This document shows, in pieces, positions 63,475 to 64,000 of a DNA stretch of 64,000 bases. This DNA comes from Pseudomonas graminis (lineage in GTDB: Bacteria; Pseudomonadota; Gammaproteobacteria; Pseudomonadales; Pseudomonadaceae). The notes below the pieces were generated by a model that was given only the letters and a program-made list of their open reading frames with translations, was not told the origin of the DNA and did no database searches. The DNA is taken from the NCBI RefSeq assembly GCF_002093745.1, contig NZ_MTSB01000011.1, positions 124,001 through 188,000 of the forward strand, in the 5' to 3' direction. Within the stretch, counting starts at the first letter, position 1. Every line of letters begins with the position of its first letter. The position numbers and the translations under genes are program-made.

Positions 63475-64000
63475 ATGCATCCCGCAGCCGAACACTCGCC
63501 GCTGGGCAAGTCCAGTGAGTACATTGCCACCTATACGCCGTCCCTGTTGTTCCCGATCCCGCGCGCTGCAAAATGGGCCGAGCTGGGGCTGACGGCGCAG
63601 ACGCTGCCGTACCAGGGTGTCGATTTCTGGAACTGCTACGAGCTGTCCTGGCTGTTGCCGGCCGGCAAGCCGGTGGTTGCGATTGCCGAGTTCAGCATTC
63701 CGGCCGACTCGCCAAACATCATCGAGTCGAAGTCGTTCAAGCTGTATCTCAACTCGCTGAACCAGACGGCGTTCGATAATGCTGCCGAAGTGCAGGCTAC
63801 TCTGGAACGGGATCTTTCAGCCGCTGCGGGCAAGCCGGTTGGCGTGCGTATTCGCAGCCTGGCCGAGATTGAAAGGGAAGGTGTTGCGACGTTGCCGGGT
63901 GTTTGCATCGATGATCTGGATATCACGGTCAGCAGCTACGACCGACCGCAGCCTGAATTACTGCGTTGCGAAGCCTCGCAAGTGATCGAAGAAAGTGTGT
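63475..64000 (+). CDS. queF: 7-cyano-7-deazaguanine reductase, N-terminal part (cut by window edge)
   Basis: QueF reduces preQ0 to preQ1 with NADPH in queuosine synthesis. About 175 residues are visible, starting [20 protein letters not shown], then the E-S-K-S-F-K-L-Y-L segment ([20 protein letters not shown]), a hallmark of the long QueF type. The catalytic Cys lies in the C-terminal half, beyond the window. It follows lolE after 149 bp on the same strand. Confidence 0.93.
   Translation, partial: MHPAAEHSPLGKSSEYIATYTPSLLFPIPRAAKWAELGLTAQTLPYQGVDFWNCYELSWLLPAGKPVVAIAEFSIPADSPNIIESKSFKLYLNSLNQTAFDNAAEVQATLERDLSAAAGKPVGVRIRSLAEIEREGVATLPGVCIDDLDITVSSYDRPQPELLRCEASQVIEESV

Overview
The window is a GC-rich Pseudomonas chromosome segment. 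The gene order folE - smr - isochorismatase - prmB - aroC - MFS - mtnB/D/C - speE - LTA-synthase-like, and then csiV - mfd - gap - apbE - sthA - GDPD - PilZ - lolCDE - queF, follows blocks I know from Pseudomonas. Several genus-typical small families (DUF3509, DUF1652, a LuxR solo) also fit. The P. syringae group is my best guess from overall sequence flavour, but that is inference. Almost everything is chromosomal housekeeping; one small accessory island stands out.

Region by region. 0-7.5 kb: ethanolamine permease (cut by the window edge), pyrF, an NADPH oxidoreductase, an LD-carboxypeptidase, a BenE-type transporter, and a MarR regulator divergent from an aminotransferase with a palindromic operator candidate between them. 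A GST and an LprI-like protein follow. 7.5-18.2 kb: folate entry (folE), Smr, prmB, chorismate synthase, and the methionine-salvage run mtnB-mtnD-mtnC behind an overlapping MFS gene. 18.4-26.8 kb: a LuxR-type solo regulator, DUF3509, ankyrin, ZIP transporter, speE, a periplasmic alkaline-phosphatase-fold phosphoglycerol transferase, and rraB. 27.2-30.4 kb: a three-gene amidoligase-type operon (circularly permuted ATP-grasp, alpha-E, transglutaminase-like). It sits behind a near-perfect sigma-54 promoter and lacks the Anbu proteasome-like gene usually found with it. 30.5-38.1 kb: small periplasmic proteins, a glutamine amidotransferase, CorA, a crotonase and a 171-bp MITE-like element.

38.26-42.63 kb is a 4.3-kb AT-richer island inserted at the 3' end of a tRNA-Ser(GGA) gene. 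It is bounded by an exact 28-bp direct repeat that duplicates the last 24 nt of the tRNA. It carries an AbiJ-NTD4-like abortive-infection protein, the C-terminal remnant of a serine recombinase, a hybrid-kinase fragment, and a translationally coupled two-gene operon. That operon encodes an unrecognised 295-residue soluble protein and a 216-residue multi-pass membrane protein. It is the best candidate for an undescribed system, probably anti-phage, in this window.

42.9-64 kb: an SDR, a second isochorismatase-like protein, a SWIM/SNF2 helicase, csiV, mfd, a long gap-type GAPDH, two MFS transporters, apbE, sthA, a glycerophosphodiesterase, a PilZ protein, lolC-lolD-lolE and the start of queF. 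ApbE stands here without nqr genes beside it.

All calls come from reading the sequence and from memory of protein families; no database search was run.
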